From positions 1 to 12,372 of the forward strand of contig JAIUMB010000067.1 in the NCBI GenBank assembly GCA_022565745.1: a stretch of 12,372 nt of DNA, written 5' to 3'. The notes beneath the pieces were generated by a model. That model was not told where the DNA came from, searched no databases, and was given only the letters and a program-made list of their open reading frames with translations. The translations under genes were made by a program, and so were the position numbers. Below, in pieces: positions 1 through 7,084 of the stretch. The DNA is from Cryomorphaceae bacterium. Its GTDB lineage: Bacteria > Bacteroidota > Bacteroidia > Flavobacteriales > Schleiferiaceae. Positions within the stretch are counted from its first letter, which is position 1. The number at the start of each line of letters is the position of its first letter.

Positions 1-81
1 TAATATACATTTTAATTTTAATTATTATAGCACCACCGTTATCATCAACCATTCCATACAGTACGTTAAGCCTATCTTGAA

Positions 82-135
82 GTCATTGTCATCGTCATCG
101 TCATTGTCAAAACTAAGACTAAGACTAAGACTGGA
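82..135. repeat. Hexanucleotide tandem repeats downstream of the glycosyltransferase
   Basis: Four GTCATT/GTCATC hexamers (82-105) and a GTCAAA are followed directly by three ACTAAG hexamers (112-129) and a degenerate unit. The first motif recurs inside the 3' end of the neighbouring glycosyltransferase gene at 223-252. The decamer TAATATACAT occurs on both sides of this array (1-10 and 142-151). I see no gene or RNA in 1-206. Confidence 0.75.
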
Positions 136-206
136 CGAAGGTAATATACATATTCATTCGCATTTGTAAAGACTTGCCTGTATAATCTACCAACACTACC
201 AGTATG

Positions 207-1355
207 TTAACCAACCACTAAAGTCATTGTCATAGTCAACGTCATAGTCAACGTCTTCTTCAAACACGCCCACAATCGTTCAGCGGCTTTGTCCCAAGTA
301 AAGACCTCGGCGCGTTTGATGCCTTTTTCAATCAGACTGTTTCGCAAGTTGCCATCGTTGACCACACGATGCATGGCTTCGGCAATGCCTTTTTCATCGT
401 TGGCTTCGCAGATTAAAGCGGCGTCGCCTGCCACTTCAGGCATAGAGGTGTTGTTGGCTGTTATGACAGGACAGCCGGCTTTGAATGCTTCAATTATGGG
501 TATGCCAAACCCTTCAAAGTGGGAGACAAACCATAGCGCATCTGCACCGTTGTACAGTTTATTGAGATCATCGCCATCTCGTCGGCCGGCAAAGATGACA
601 TCCTCTCTGTGTTGCATATTCTGGTAAAACGACTTTGTCTCTTGCAGTTTAAACATCTGATCACCTACGATGAGTAATTTATGTGGTAGAAGGGATTTGT
701 TTTTGAAAATCTCAAAGGATGTCAACATGCCAATGATGTTTTTCCGCGGATTGAGGGAACCAACAAAGAGAAAGTAGGGTTGATGATCAGTTAGTTCGAT
801 TGTTGGTTTTTCGTCCATACGAAAAAATCGATCACTCACTCCGTTGTAAACCACATCTATTCTGTCGTGAGGAATGTTGTAAGTCTCCGCGATATCGTTT
901 TTAGAATACTCGGATACGGTGGCAATTCGGGTGGATCGTTCGGCGTATTTGGCAAAAAAGTACCGGTAGTAACCACCAGTTAATTTTGGTAAACGTTCCG
1001 GGTTGTGGACGAAATTTAGGTCGTGAATGACAGCAATTTGAGGGATGTTTGATCGCAAGGACAAAAATCCGTCAGGGGATAAAAACACATCGGGCTTGTG
1101 TTTGTCAATGGCTTTTTTTACGGCGTATTCAAACCAAGCGTACCATAAAATTGGATGGCGTGCTTGCGGTGAAAGCTTTACCGGCTTTACGTTTTTACCA
1201 AAAATAAACTGTTCGTCGTACTGGCGGTCAAATAAAAATGTAAACCGCACATCGGGGTGATTGTGAACAATGCGCTTTAGTGTTTCCACTGTGAACCATT
1301 CTACCCCAGTAAGTTTGCCGGGAATGAGCAGTCGCGTGTTAACCATTATGTGCAT
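207..1355 (-). CDS. Glycosyltransferase family 4-type (GT-B fold), cell-surface glycan synthesis
   Basis: This is a retaining GT-B glycosyltransferase expected to transfer a sugar from an activated nucleotide sugar to a cell-surface polysaccharide or lipid carrier at the cytoplasmic face of the membrane. The N-terminal acceptor domain starts with MHIMVNTRLLIPGK, a typical family opening. The donor domain has the VGSLNPRKN loop near residue 203 and the EX7E motif EGFGIPIIE at residues 281-289. An in-frame TTG 36 nt upstream (at 1391) would add a Pro/Asn-rich leader, so I chose the ATG at 1355; the ATG at 1346 is also possible. It is the last gene of the operon, 38 nt after the DUF4286 gene. 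The last 15 residues are a Thr-Leu/Thr-Met tail encoded by a hexanucleotide repeat, not by family-like sequence. The sugar and acceptor cannot be read from sequence. Confidence 0.9.
   Translation of the reverse strand: MHIMVNTRLLIPGKLTGVEWFTVETLKRIVHNHPDVRFTFLFDRQYDEQFIFGKNVKPVKLSPQARHPILWYAWFEYAVKKAIDKHKPDVFLSPDGFLSLRSNIPQIAVIHDLNFVHNPERLPKLTGGYYRYFFAKYAERSTRIATVSEYSKNDIAETYNIPHDRIDVVYNGVSDRFFRMDEKPTIELTDHQPYFLFVGSLNPRKNIIGMLTSFEIFKNKSLLPHKLLIVGDQMFKLQETKSFYQNMQHREDVIFAGRRDGDDLNKLYNGADALWFVSHFEGFGIPIIEAFKAGCPVITANNTSMPEVAGDAALICEANDEKGIAEAMHRVVNDGNLRNSLIEKGIKRAEVFTWDKAAERLWACLKKTLTMTLTMTMTLVVG
223..252. repeat. In-frame hexanucleotide repeat at the 3' end of the glycosyltransferase gene
   Basis: On the plus strand there are five hexamers: GTCATT, GTCATA, GTCAAC, GTCATA, GTCAAC. 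On the coding (minus) strand each hexamer is two codons, giving the alternating Thr-Leu/Thr-Met tail of the protein. The length is a multiple of three, so gain or loss of a unit would change the tail by two residues without shifting the frame. Confidence 0.8.
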
Positions 1356-1393
1356 GGTGGCGGAGGCGTTTGGGGGGTTGGATGGGGGCAAAA

Positions 1394-1711
1394 TTACATT
1401 TCAAAACTCTGTATTTCCTGTAAAACGGTGCGAAAGGCCACGCATTTGTCACCAAACTTTTGAGCGGTTTGTCGCTTTAGTTCGGGCGCATACATCTCTT
1501 GATAAAGCTTGATGCTTTGCAAGTCTTTGGCACTGTATTGTACGGCAAAAGTAACACCTTGCTCTTCTTCAACCATTACGCGGTGTATGATACACTTGGT
1601 AAACATACCGGTGGCCAAAACGTCCGGTATGTGTTGCTGTTTCATCCAGTTTTCCCATTCATTGAGAATGGTGGTTTCAACATTGATGGTGACGTTATAG
1701 ATATACATCAA
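1394..1711 (-). CDS. DUF4286 family protein
   Basis: This small soluble protein of 105 residues matches the Bacteroidota DUF4286 family in its opening (YIYNVTINVE, then a Trp-containing WENWMKQQHIPDVLATG segment). The family resembles ferredoxin-like alpha/beta barrel proteins, and no biochemical role is established as far as I know. The gene starts with two consecutive ATG codons. The second (at 1708) gives the family-like MYIYNVTINV, so the true start may be one codon in. It follows the TPR gene by 9 nt and precedes the glycosyltransferase by 38 nt, so it is almost certainly co-transcribed with both. No signal peptide or membrane segment is visible. Confidence 0.85.
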   Translation of the reverse strand: MMYIYNVTINVETTILNEWENWMKQQHIPDVLATGMFTKCIIHRVMVEEEQGVTFAVQYSAKDLQSIKLYQEMYAPELKRQTAQKFGDKCVAFRTVLQEIQSFEM

Positions 1712-1720
1712 AAGTTGGTG

Positions 1721-3586
1721 TTAGAAATTAATATCGCCGCGAAGCTCTCGATATCGTCTTCGAGCTTCACTGACGAAGTAACTGTTGGGAAAGTCGGTCA
1801 TTAGTATTTCGAAGGCGTTTTGTGCCTTGTCTGGCTGACCGAGTTCTTCGCTGTAAATAACGCCCAGCATCAGCAAGGCCTCATCAGCCAAGATGCCATC
1901 GGGAAAGCGCTCCAGCATATTTTCTAAAGAAACAGTTGCTTCTTCAAATTGCAATTTATCTCGTTGAATTTTTGCTTTTAAAAACAAGATTTCGTCTTGT
2001 AGCGAATGGTTGGGGAAATCGTCGTTAAGCAGTCGCAGTTCACGCAAGGACTCTTCGTAGAGTTTACGGTGATACTTTAAGTCGGCCTGGGCAAAGCGTG
2101 TCATGGCTTCGTAGCTGGTGTCTAACATGGTGTTTTCACGGATGAGCAGTGAAAGCTTCATCGCATTGTTGGCCGTATGTTTAGAGGTGCTGCTTTTCAG
2201 TACATCAAAGGTGCTGAGCGCATAGGTGAAATCTGCTTGGAAATAAGACACCCGTCCACTTCTAAATTTGGCTTCATCACCGAGAGGTTGATCACCAGCC
2301 AATTTTTCTGCCTGCGCATAAGCCAGTAATGCATTGGTGTATTTGCCGTGAAAAAGGTAAATATCGCCGAGAAGCAAGCGTGATTCAATTTGTAATTTTT
2401 CAGGCATGCGCGGTAAATCTTCAATTCGCTTTAGGTGCTTGATGGCATCGGAGGCATGGTTAAGCACATAGGCATCTATTTCAGCCAGGGTCAATGCCAA
2501 AGGGGAATACGGCCAACGCCAATCGTTCATGTTAAGCACGCGTTTAATGTCTTTGGACAGCTGCTCATAATGGGCTGTATTGGGGGTTTTGTCGAGTTCT
2601 AATTTTTGCGTTTTAAGCCGTTCTACGGTAGCCACATCAGCATATTCCGATGGAGGTTTACGTTCTAGAATATGGTCAAATGCTTCATAAGCTGTTTTGT
2701 AGTCCCCTTTTTCCGCACTCAATCTACCTAAACTAAACACTTGATTCTGATTATTTCCCGTGCGTTTGTCTCGTGCTATGGCTTGTCTAAGGGCACCAGG
2801 GTAATTGTTTTCATGCATAAATACGTGAATGAGTACGTCAACCAATTCGTCGTTGTCTGTTTTTTGTATGCGCTTAAGCAGCGTGGCCTTTACGTGCTCG
2901 TTGTATTCATCATCGGGGTCAGTGGATAGTGAACGGCTCATTAAACTTTTAACCGTTGTAAGGTAGCCCGGACTTTCTTCGACCATGGCAACGTAGCTGT
3001 TATACATGTTCTTTAGCTGTCCCAACTCGGCATAAACCATAGATTTTTGGTACGTTAGTCTGATATTGGGATTGGCTTTTTCCGCCGCTTCATAAGCGCG
3101 AAGAGATACGTCAAACAATCCCTTTTCCGACAATAGACGGGTGACGCTTTGTGCCCTAGTGGGGTTGCTGGCTATGTAGTTTATGAGTGATGCAGTTTCT
3201 TTTTCAGCAGACTTTTCATCTTCTTTTTTGCGGTAGAGAAAAACCAAATCTACGTCTTGCTGTAAAGTGATTCCGCGTGTTTTTTTACGTGACCGCTTCA
3301 CAAAATTAACTGCTTCATCCAAGTCATCTAAGGCTATATAACTTTTTGTGATGCGTTGGTAATAAAATGGGGAGGTATTGTTTTTATAGAGGTCTAAATA
3401 AATACTTAGAGCCTTTTCATACTCCCCTTGCTCAAAATAGCGATTGGCTAGTTTTTCTTCCTGAGCTGAAATCTGGGTTGCTGACACCATTAAGAAAAAC
3501 ATCGGTAAAACAAGGGTCTTCCACTTAAAACTGGAATTGTAAAACCATTGCTTTACATCGATGGAACTGTTGGTGTTTAACATCAT
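1721..3586 (-). CDS. Exported tetratricopeptide-repeat protein
   Basis: This 621-residue protein consists almost entirely of TPR-type helical hairpins. The first is about residues 47-96 (ANRYFEQGEYEKALSIYLDL). The last, about 567-618, contains DKAQNAFEILMTDFPNSYF and ends in an Arg-rich EARRRYRELRGD helix; this closing pattern recalls the TPR_6 repeats of CpoB/YbgF-like periplasmic proteins. The N-terminus has a signal-peptide-like stretch (LVLPMFFLMVSATQISAQ, residues 25-42) preceded by an unusually long polar n-region of about 24 residues. A cleaved periplasmic protein is likely. The start codon overlaps the stop of the upstream lipoprotein gene by 4 nt, which suggests translational coupling. 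TPR superhelices act as protein-protein scaffolds; the partner is unknown, but the lipoprotein encoded just upstream is the obvious candidate. No enzymatic domain is seen. Confidence 0.88.
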   Translation of the reverse strand: MMLNTNSSIDVKQWFYNSSFKWKTLVLPMFFLMVSATQISAQEEKLANRYFEQGEYEKALSIYLDLYKNNTSPFYYQRITKSYIALDDLDEAVNFVKRSRKKTRGITLQQDVDLVFLYRKKEDEKSAEKETASLINYIASNPTRAQSVTRLLSEKGLFDVSLRAYEAAEKANPNIRLTYQKSMVYAELGQLKNMYNSYVAMVEESPGYLTTVKSLMSRSLSTDPDDEYNEHVKATLLKRIQKTDNDELVDVLIHVFMHENNYPGALRQAIARDKRTGNNQNQVFSLGRLSAEKGDYKTAYEAFDHILERKPPSEYADVATVERLKTQKLELDKTPNTAHYEQLSKDIKRVLNMNDWRWPYSPLALTLAEIDAYVLNHASDAIKHLKRIEDLPRMPEKLQIESRLLLGDIYLFHGKYTNALLAYAQAEKLAGDQPLGDEAKFRSGRVSYFQADFTYALSTFDVLKSSTSKHTANNAMKLSLLIRENTMLDTSYEAMTRFAQADLKYHRKLYEESLRELRLLNDDFPNHSLQDEILFLKAKIQRDKLQFEEATVSLENMLERFPDGILADEALLMLGVIYSEELGQPDKAQNAFEILMTDFPNSYFVSEARRRYRELRGDINF

Positions 3587-4143
3587 AAATTTAAATTGTC
3601 TAATGCTTCGCGACGCAAAGCTTCCACTTTAGGGATAAGCGTATCTAGCCCATCTCTATACATCATAACCCTATCAATTCTTTTGTTGTAGTTGAATAGA
3701 AATGCATTTGCGGCTTCTTGTTCCTGCTGAAGGTACTCGGCAAACTCTTCATCGCTAACTTGACCTTTCTCAAAGGCATTTCTCAGATTTTGCAACTGCT
3801 CATAAGCCAAATTAGCTTCATCTCTTAATGCGGGCAAGGCTTGAAATGCTTTGTTGTAACTTCTGTACGCCATTCCCAGTTGGTCAATTTCACCAAGGTA
3901 TTGTTCGCGGGTATATCGGTAGTCGGTGGTTTCAAAAAACGTATTGAACTCATCTATTCGTGCCAGTTCTTTTAGCATATCTTCTTTAGGGAAGTTCTCT
4001 AAGACCGATAAGGCAGTGGATATTTCGTGTTTTAAAGAATCTAAGCGGGCAATGTCTTTGTTGTCTTCCAGCTTTTTTTTACTGGAGAATTGACATGCCG
4101 ATATAGCTATCATTGAAAAGGCAGTAAATAGTAATATACGCAT
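3583..4143 (-). CDS. Small coiled-coil lipoprotein, function unknown
   Basis: The 186-residue product begins MRILLFTAFSMIAISAC, a short signal peptide ending in a good lipobox (A-I-S-A-Cys17). It should therefore be lipidated on Cys17 and anchored in the inner or outer membrane. The rest is charged, helical and rich in Glu, Leu, Ala and Gln (for example EEFAEYLQQEQEAANAF), consistent with coiled coil. No Cys, His or Ser pattern suggests an enzyme. I do not recognise a named family; it is superficially like other small coiled-coil surface lipoproteins such as YkyA. It heads an operon with the TPR protein (4-nt overlap), DUF4286 and glycosyltransferase genes, and has a -7-like element 26 nt upstream. 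The context suggests a cell-envelope assembly role, which is inference only. Confidence 0.85.
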   Translation of the reverse strand: MRILLFTAFSMIAISACQFSSKKKLEDNKDIARLDSLKHEISTALSVLENFPKEDMLKELARIDEFNTFFETTDYRYTREQYLGEIDQLGMAYRSYNKAFQALPALRDEANLAYEQLQNLRNAFEKGQVSDEEFAEYLQQEQEAANAFLFNYNKRIDRVMMYRDGLDTLIPKVEALRREALDNLNL

Positions 4144-4168
4144 GGGTAACTTTTTTGAATCTTAACAA

Positions 4169-4176
4169 CAAAGATA
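4169..4176 (-). promoter_or_regulatory. Putative -7 element for the lipoprotein-TPR-DUF4286-glycosyltransferase operon
   Basis: The minus strand reads TATCTTTG, a perfect match to the Bacteroidota -7 consensus TAnnTTTG, 26 nt upstream of the lipoprotein ATG. No TTTG stands at the expected -33 distance, so the assignment rests on the -7 box alone. Confidence 0.55.
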
Positions 4177-4231
4177 CACAACGAAACCAAGGGATGCTTA
4201 TTAGGTGCTAAGTATAACGTTTTTTTAGATG

Positions 4232-4280
4232 CTTTGTGCTGCGCGTTTTGTGCATGGAAGCATGGGTGCGGCACACGCAT
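4232..4280 (-). repeat. Degenerate CCATGCG-type repeat cluster
   Basis: On the minus strand this stretch reads as imperfect units beginning ATGCGTGTGCCGCAC, CCATGCTT and CCATGCAC. They resemble the units at 6430-6520 and 10892-10972. The cluster lies in the 227-bp gap between serS and the lipoprotein gene, upstream of the -7 element at 4169-4176, and is oriented with the downstream gene. The rest of the gap shows no obvious serS terminator. Confidence 0.5.
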
Positions 4281-4370
4281 AGAGGGGCGGAGGTTTTAAT
4301 ACTTGGTTTTTATATTGTACATTAAATAGACGAAAGCGCTTGTATGACCATAAGCAAAACTAAGTTCAGA

Positions 4371-5639
4371 CTAAATCCTGTCAAATCCTGTATAAGCAGC
4401 TAAGGCCTCCGGCAACTGAATACCATCCTCATCTTGGAAATTTTCCAGCAAAGCGGCCACGATGCGCGGCAATGCTAAAGACGAGCCGTTGAGGGTGTGA
4501 CAAAGTGTGGTTTTTTTGTCGACATTGCGGAAGCGAAGTTTAAGTCTATTGGATTGATAGGTTTCAAAGTTAGATACAGAGCTCACTTCCAACCAGCGTT
4601 GTTGGGCTACGGAGTAAACTTCAAAATCGTAGGTAAGGGCAGAGGTAAACCCCATATCGCCCCCACACAATCTCAAAATGCGGTAGGGGAGTTCTAGTTT
4701 TTGCAACAATGCTTCGACTTGAGCCACCATTTCTTCAAGACGATTATATGAGTTATCCGGATGATCTACACATACTATTTCCACTTTGTCGAACTGGTGT
4801 AAGCGATTTAATCCTCGAACATCTTTACCATAAGAGCCTGCTTCTCGGCGAAAACATGGGGTATAGCCAGTGAGTTTTTTGGGTAGGTCAGCTTCGCTGA
4901 GGATGACGTCTCTAAAAATATTGGTCAAAGGCACTTCCGCCGTAGGGATGGCGTATAGGTTATCTTCGGTGACATGGTACATCTGACCTTCTTTATCGGG
5001 CAGTTGGCCGGTACCAAAGCCGGAAGCTTCGTTGACCAGCAAGGGAGCTTGGTACTCGTGGTAGCCATATTCGGTATTGTGGTCGAGAAACATATTCACC
5101 AGAGCACGTTGTAAACGAGCGCCTTTTCCAGTATAAAAAGGGAAACCGGAACCGCTCACCTTCACACCCAGTTCAAAGTCAATAAGCTGATGTGTTTCTG
5201 CTAATTCCCAGTGCGGACGAAGGCTTTCATTCCATTCGCGAATGTTTCCATGTGTTTTTACGACTTCATTGTCGTCGGCGCTTTTCCCAGCTGGCACCGA
5301 TTGATGCGGCGTATTAGGAATATCCCACAGATGCTTGGTCAAAGCGTCGTCAATGCTGCGCAATTGGTCTTGAAGTTCTTTGCTTTCCTCTTTAAGTGAG
5401 CTTGTTTTTTCCTTAGCGGCATTGGCTTCGTCTATTTTTTTCTCGCGAAAGAGGACACCTATTTCTTTGGATAGTGCATTGAGTTGCGCGAGCGTATCGT
5501 CCAGTTTGGTTTGAACATCACGACGGGTTTGATCGAGAGCAATGGCGTTATCAATCAAAGGTTCTGCTTGGATGCCACGTTTGTTAAGGGCGGCAATGAC
5601 CTCATTGCGTTGTTGGCGAATGCGTTTGATATCGAGCAT
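4371..5639 (-). CDS. serS: Serine--tRNA ligase (class II aminoacyl-tRNA synthetase)
   Basis: SerRS charges tRNA-Ser (and tRNA-Sec where present) with serine in the cytoplasm. The 422-residue length is normal for bacterial SerRS. Residues 1-105 form the N-terminal helical arm that grips the long variable arm of tRNA-Ser; they show the expected heptad-rich Lys/Glu/Leu sequence. The catalytic core shows the serine-site segment TAEVPLTN (233-240), class II motif 2 FRREAGSYGKD (263-273) with its conserved arginines, and motif 3 NGSSLALPRIVAALLEN (384-400) with the invariant Arg392. The start ATG gives the canonical MLDIKRIRQ opening. The gene lies 106 bp downstream of rpmA on the same strand, separated by a strong terminator, so it needs its own promoter; I could not identify a good one. 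Confidence 0.98.
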   Translation of the reverse strand: MLDIKRIRQQRNEVIAALNKRGIQAEPLIDNAIALDQTRRDVQTKLDDTLAQLNALSKEIGVLFREKKIDEANAAKEKTSSLKEESKELQDQLRSIDDALTKHLWDIPNTPHQSVPAGKSADDNEVVKTHGNIREWNESLRPHWELAETHQLIDFELGVKVSGSGFPFYTGKGARLQRALVNMFLDHNTEYGYHEYQAPLLVNEASGFGTGQLPDKEGQMYHVTEDNLYAIPTAEVPLTNIFRDVILSEADLPKKLTGYTPCFRREAGSYGKDVRGLNRLHQFDKVEIVCVDHPDNSYNRLEEMVAQVEALLQKLELPYRILRLCGGDMGFTSALTYDFEVYSVAQQRWLEVSSVSNFETYQSNRLKLRFRNVDKKTTLCHTLNGSSLALPRIVAALLENFQDEDGIQLPEALAAYTGFDRI

Positions 5640-5680
5640 GGAGAATCGTTATTGAAATATTGTCGACTGGTGAAGTTGCT

Positions 5681-5723
5681 AAAAATAAAAAAGGCCGTCT
5701 TACCCGAAGGAAAGCGGCCTTTT
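5681..5723 (-). terminator. Intrinsic terminator of the rplU-rpmA operon
   Basis: A perfect 9-bp stem, AAAAGGCCG (5689-5697) against CGGCCTTTT (5715-5723), has a 17-nt loop. On the minus strand it is followed by a T-rich run (TTTTTTATTTTT, down to 5681). It lies 22 nt after the rpmA stop codon and before serS. The stem is A/T-flanked and symmetrical, but the longer U-tract lies on the minus-strand side. Confidence 0.9.
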
Positions 5724-5745
5724 CAAACTGTTTTACGTCGGTATG

Positions 5746-6006
5746 TTAGGCCTGGAAGGGCTCAACAGAAACGTACGACTTGTTATCGCGTTTTTTCTGG
5801 AAAACGACTTTCCCGTCTACCTCAGCATACAAGGTGTGGTCTTTACCAATACCTACGTTTTTACCGGGGTTGTGACGAGTACCGCGCTGGCGAACGATGA
5901 TGTTACCGGCGATGCAGTCTTGACCTCCAAAAATTTTAACGCCAAGGCGCTTACTTTCTGATTCGCGTCCGTTTTTCGAACTACCGACACCTTTTTTGTG
6001 AGCCAT
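5746..6006 (-). CDS. rpmA: 50S ribosomal protein L27
   Basis: L27 is a large-subunit protein whose N-terminal tail reaches the peptidyl-transferase centre. The 86-residue product has the canonical MAHKKGVGSSKNGRESESKR opening, the RQRGTRHNPGKNVGIGKDHT core and a basic C-terminal half ending VEPFQA. It starts directly with the mature MAHKKG sequence, so it lacks the N-terminal extension that is cleaved in Bacillota. It follows rplU by 18 nt, the usual rplU-rpmA operon. Confidence 0.98.
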   Translation of the reverse strand: MAHKKGVGSSKNGRESESKRLGVKIFGGQDCIAGNIIVRQRGTRHNPGKNVGIGKDHTLYAEVDGKVVFQKKRDNKSYVSVEPFQA

Positions 6007-6024
6007 ATCGTTGTTTTTTTTCGA

Positions 6025-6336
6025 TTAAACGTTGATGTTGGTGATTTCCAAAAGGGAAATGTACTGGCGATGGCCATTACTTTTTTGATATCCCTTGCGG
6101 CGTTTTTTCTTAAAGACAATCACCTTGTCTGCTTTCAAGTGCGAAAGGACTTTTGCGTCCACTTTAGCACCGTCTATAACCGGGGCGCCAACAGTTACTT
6201 TACCGTCGTTGTCAACAAGCATTACACGGTCGAGTGATACACTCTCCCCCTCTGCTTGTGGCATGCGGTTTACGTAAACCTTTTGGTCTTTGCGTACTTT
6301 GTACTGATGCCCTGCTATCTCTACAATTGCGTACAT
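6025..6336 (-). CDS. rplU: 50S ribosomal protein L21
   Basis: L21 is a large-subunit protein that binds 23S rRNA. The 103 residues show the family opening MYAIVEIAGHQYKVRKDQ, the central VSLDRVMLVDNDG turn and the basic KVIVFKKKRRKGYQKSNGHRQ signature near the C-terminus. The length is standard. It is the first gene of the rplU-rpmA operon, with a well-formed Bacteroidota promoter about 28-57 nt upstream and therefore a short leader. Confidence 0.98.
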   Translation of the reverse strand: MYAIVEIAGHQYKVRKDQKVYVNRMPQAEGESVSLDRVMLVDNDGKVTVGAPVIDGAKVDAKVLSHLKADKVIVFKKKRRKGYQKSNGHRQYISLLEITNINV

Positions 6337-6363
6337 GAGTTGATGGGTTAAATTTTAGGGCTG

Positions 6364-6393
6364 CAAAGATAGATAAGTTTTTTGGAATACAAA
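6364..6393 (-). promoter_or_regulatory. Promoter of rplU-rpmA
   Basis: On the minus strand TTTG (6390-6393) is followed by an 18-nt spacer and TATCTTTG (6364-6371). This fits the Bacteroidota primary-sigma consensus TTTG/TAnnTTTG. Transcription would begin near 6357, leaving a leader of about 20 nt before the rplU ATG. Confidence 0.82.
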
Positions 6394-6429
6394 TATGTTT
6401 TTTGGTTAATCGTTGTGGTTTTTTGAAAT

Positions 6430-6520
6430 GCATGGGAGCGTGGGGTTGCTGCGCACGCATGGGAGCACGGGAGCAGGGATGTTCTACGCATGCATGGAGC
6501 GATACGCGCGCATGGGTTCA
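6430..6520 (-). repeat. Degenerate CCATGCG / GCTCCC repeat cluster upstream of rplU
   Basis: On the minus strand there are repeated imperfect units such as CCCATGCGCGCGTATCGC, CCATGCATGCGTAGAAC and CCCATGCGTGCGCAGCAACC, mixed with GCTCCC motifs. They lie upstream of the rplU promoter and point toward rplU. The cluster begins the roughly 1-kb gene-free region 6337-7376. Confidence 0.6.
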
Positions 6521-6547
6521 CGTATGGCAATAATGGCCGGATGGTAT

Positions 6548-6578
6548 GGTCGGAGGTCGGGAGTCGGGGGTCTGGTTT
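6548..6578 (+). repeat. GGTCGGA heptad repeat, inverted copy of the motif in the 82-bp repeats
   Basis: Four heptads in a row (GGTCGGA, GGTCGGG, AGTCGGG, GGTCTGG) are followed by TTT. The reverse complement matches the ccagacctccgacctccgac segment inside the repeats at 6799 and 7085, so this is an inverted, degenerate copy. Confidence 0.65.
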
Positions 6579-6764
6579 GCGAATGCATGTAATGGCCAAT
6601 ATTTGATTTGTTGTAGCCTTAGGATTGTATCTGTTTGGAGGTTTGGGGGTTTGGTTTAACGACTGGCTGTATCGGCGGAATTCTACGTATGCACGGAGGC
6701 GCGGGAGAACGGGAGTAGGGTTTTGCGAATGCATTTATATGCCAATATTTGAATTTTTAAAGCC
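6576..6764 (+). repeat. Pair of 43-bp imperfect direct repeats (6576-6618 and 6722-6764)
   Basis: Both copies start TTTGCGAATGCAT, share GCCAATATTTGA in the middle and end AGCC; I count 35 of 43 positions identical. A degenerate heptad copy (GGAGGTTTGGGGGTTTGG followed by TTTAACGACTGG, 6637-6666) lies between them, and its end matches the reverse complement of the start of the 82-bp repeats. Confidence 0.6.
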
Positions 6765-6798
6765 ATAGTCTTGTATAGAAAACGAAAAGGCTTTTATT

Positions 6799-6880
6799 AC
6801 CAGTCGTAAAACCAGACCTCCGACCTCCGACCGTTTCAATCTATTGGCCAATAAAAAAACGAATCCGCCTATACTACCAT
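6799..6880 (+). repeat. 82-bp direct repeat, copy 1
   Basis: The copy at 7085-7166 is identical over the first 65 bp (6799-6863) and matches at 78 of 82 positions overall, a spacing of 286 bp. The unit contains two CCTCCGA heptads and the perfect palindrome ATTGGCCAAT (6842-6851). The two copies bracket the heptanucleotide array. Confidence 0.9.
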
Positions 6881-6897
6881 TACATTTTTCATTTTAA

Positions 6898-6917
6898 AGA
6901 CGCGATAAATCGCGCCT
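6898..6917. repeat. Short GC-rich palindrome
   Basis: AGACGCGAT-AA-ATCGCGCCT forms a 9-position stem with one A/C mismatch and a 2-nt centre, followed by CTACA. It resembles the short extragenic palindromes with an AGACGCGAT core that I recall from bacterial genomes. I see no other copy in this window. Confidence 0.55.
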
Positions 6918-6939
6918 CTACATATCCATCGTAATAATT

Positions 6940-7051
6940 TTACATCTTACATCCTACATCTTACATCCTACATCTTAAATCCTACATCCTACATCCTACA
7001 TCTTACATCCTACATCTTACATCTTACATCCTACATCTTACATCCTACATT
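6940..7051 (+). repeat. Heptanucleotide tandem array, 16 units of (T/C)TACATC
   Basis: Exactly 16 consecutive 7-bp units run without an indel. Only the first base alternates between T and C, apart from one internal change (TTAAATC, 6975-6981) and a final CTACATT. It has no spacers and so is not CRISPR. It occupies the centre of the gene-free region between rplU and rpmH. Confidence 0.93.
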
Positions 7052-7084
7052 TGACGTTCCCTTCCAAAGTATCCAGCCACTGCA

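Noticed and set aside
1356..1391. TTG start extending the glycosyltransferase by 12 residues
   Set aside because: The added residues (MPPSNPPNASAT) do not match family N-termini; the ATG at 1355 gives the expected beta-strand opening.
4316..4345. Possible serS terminator around AAGCGCTT
   Set aside because: The palindrome is only 8 bp with no U-tract on the minus strand.
6348..6734. Open frame of 128 codons on the minus strand upstream of rplU
   Set aside because: It runs through the repeat mosaic and across the rplU promoter. The translation is Pro/Arg/Ser/His-rich with repeated CMR/RKP-like words, and there is no family resemblance.
6940..7051. CRISPR array
   Set aside because: The period is 7 bp with no spacers and there are no cas genes nearby; it is a simple tandem repeat.
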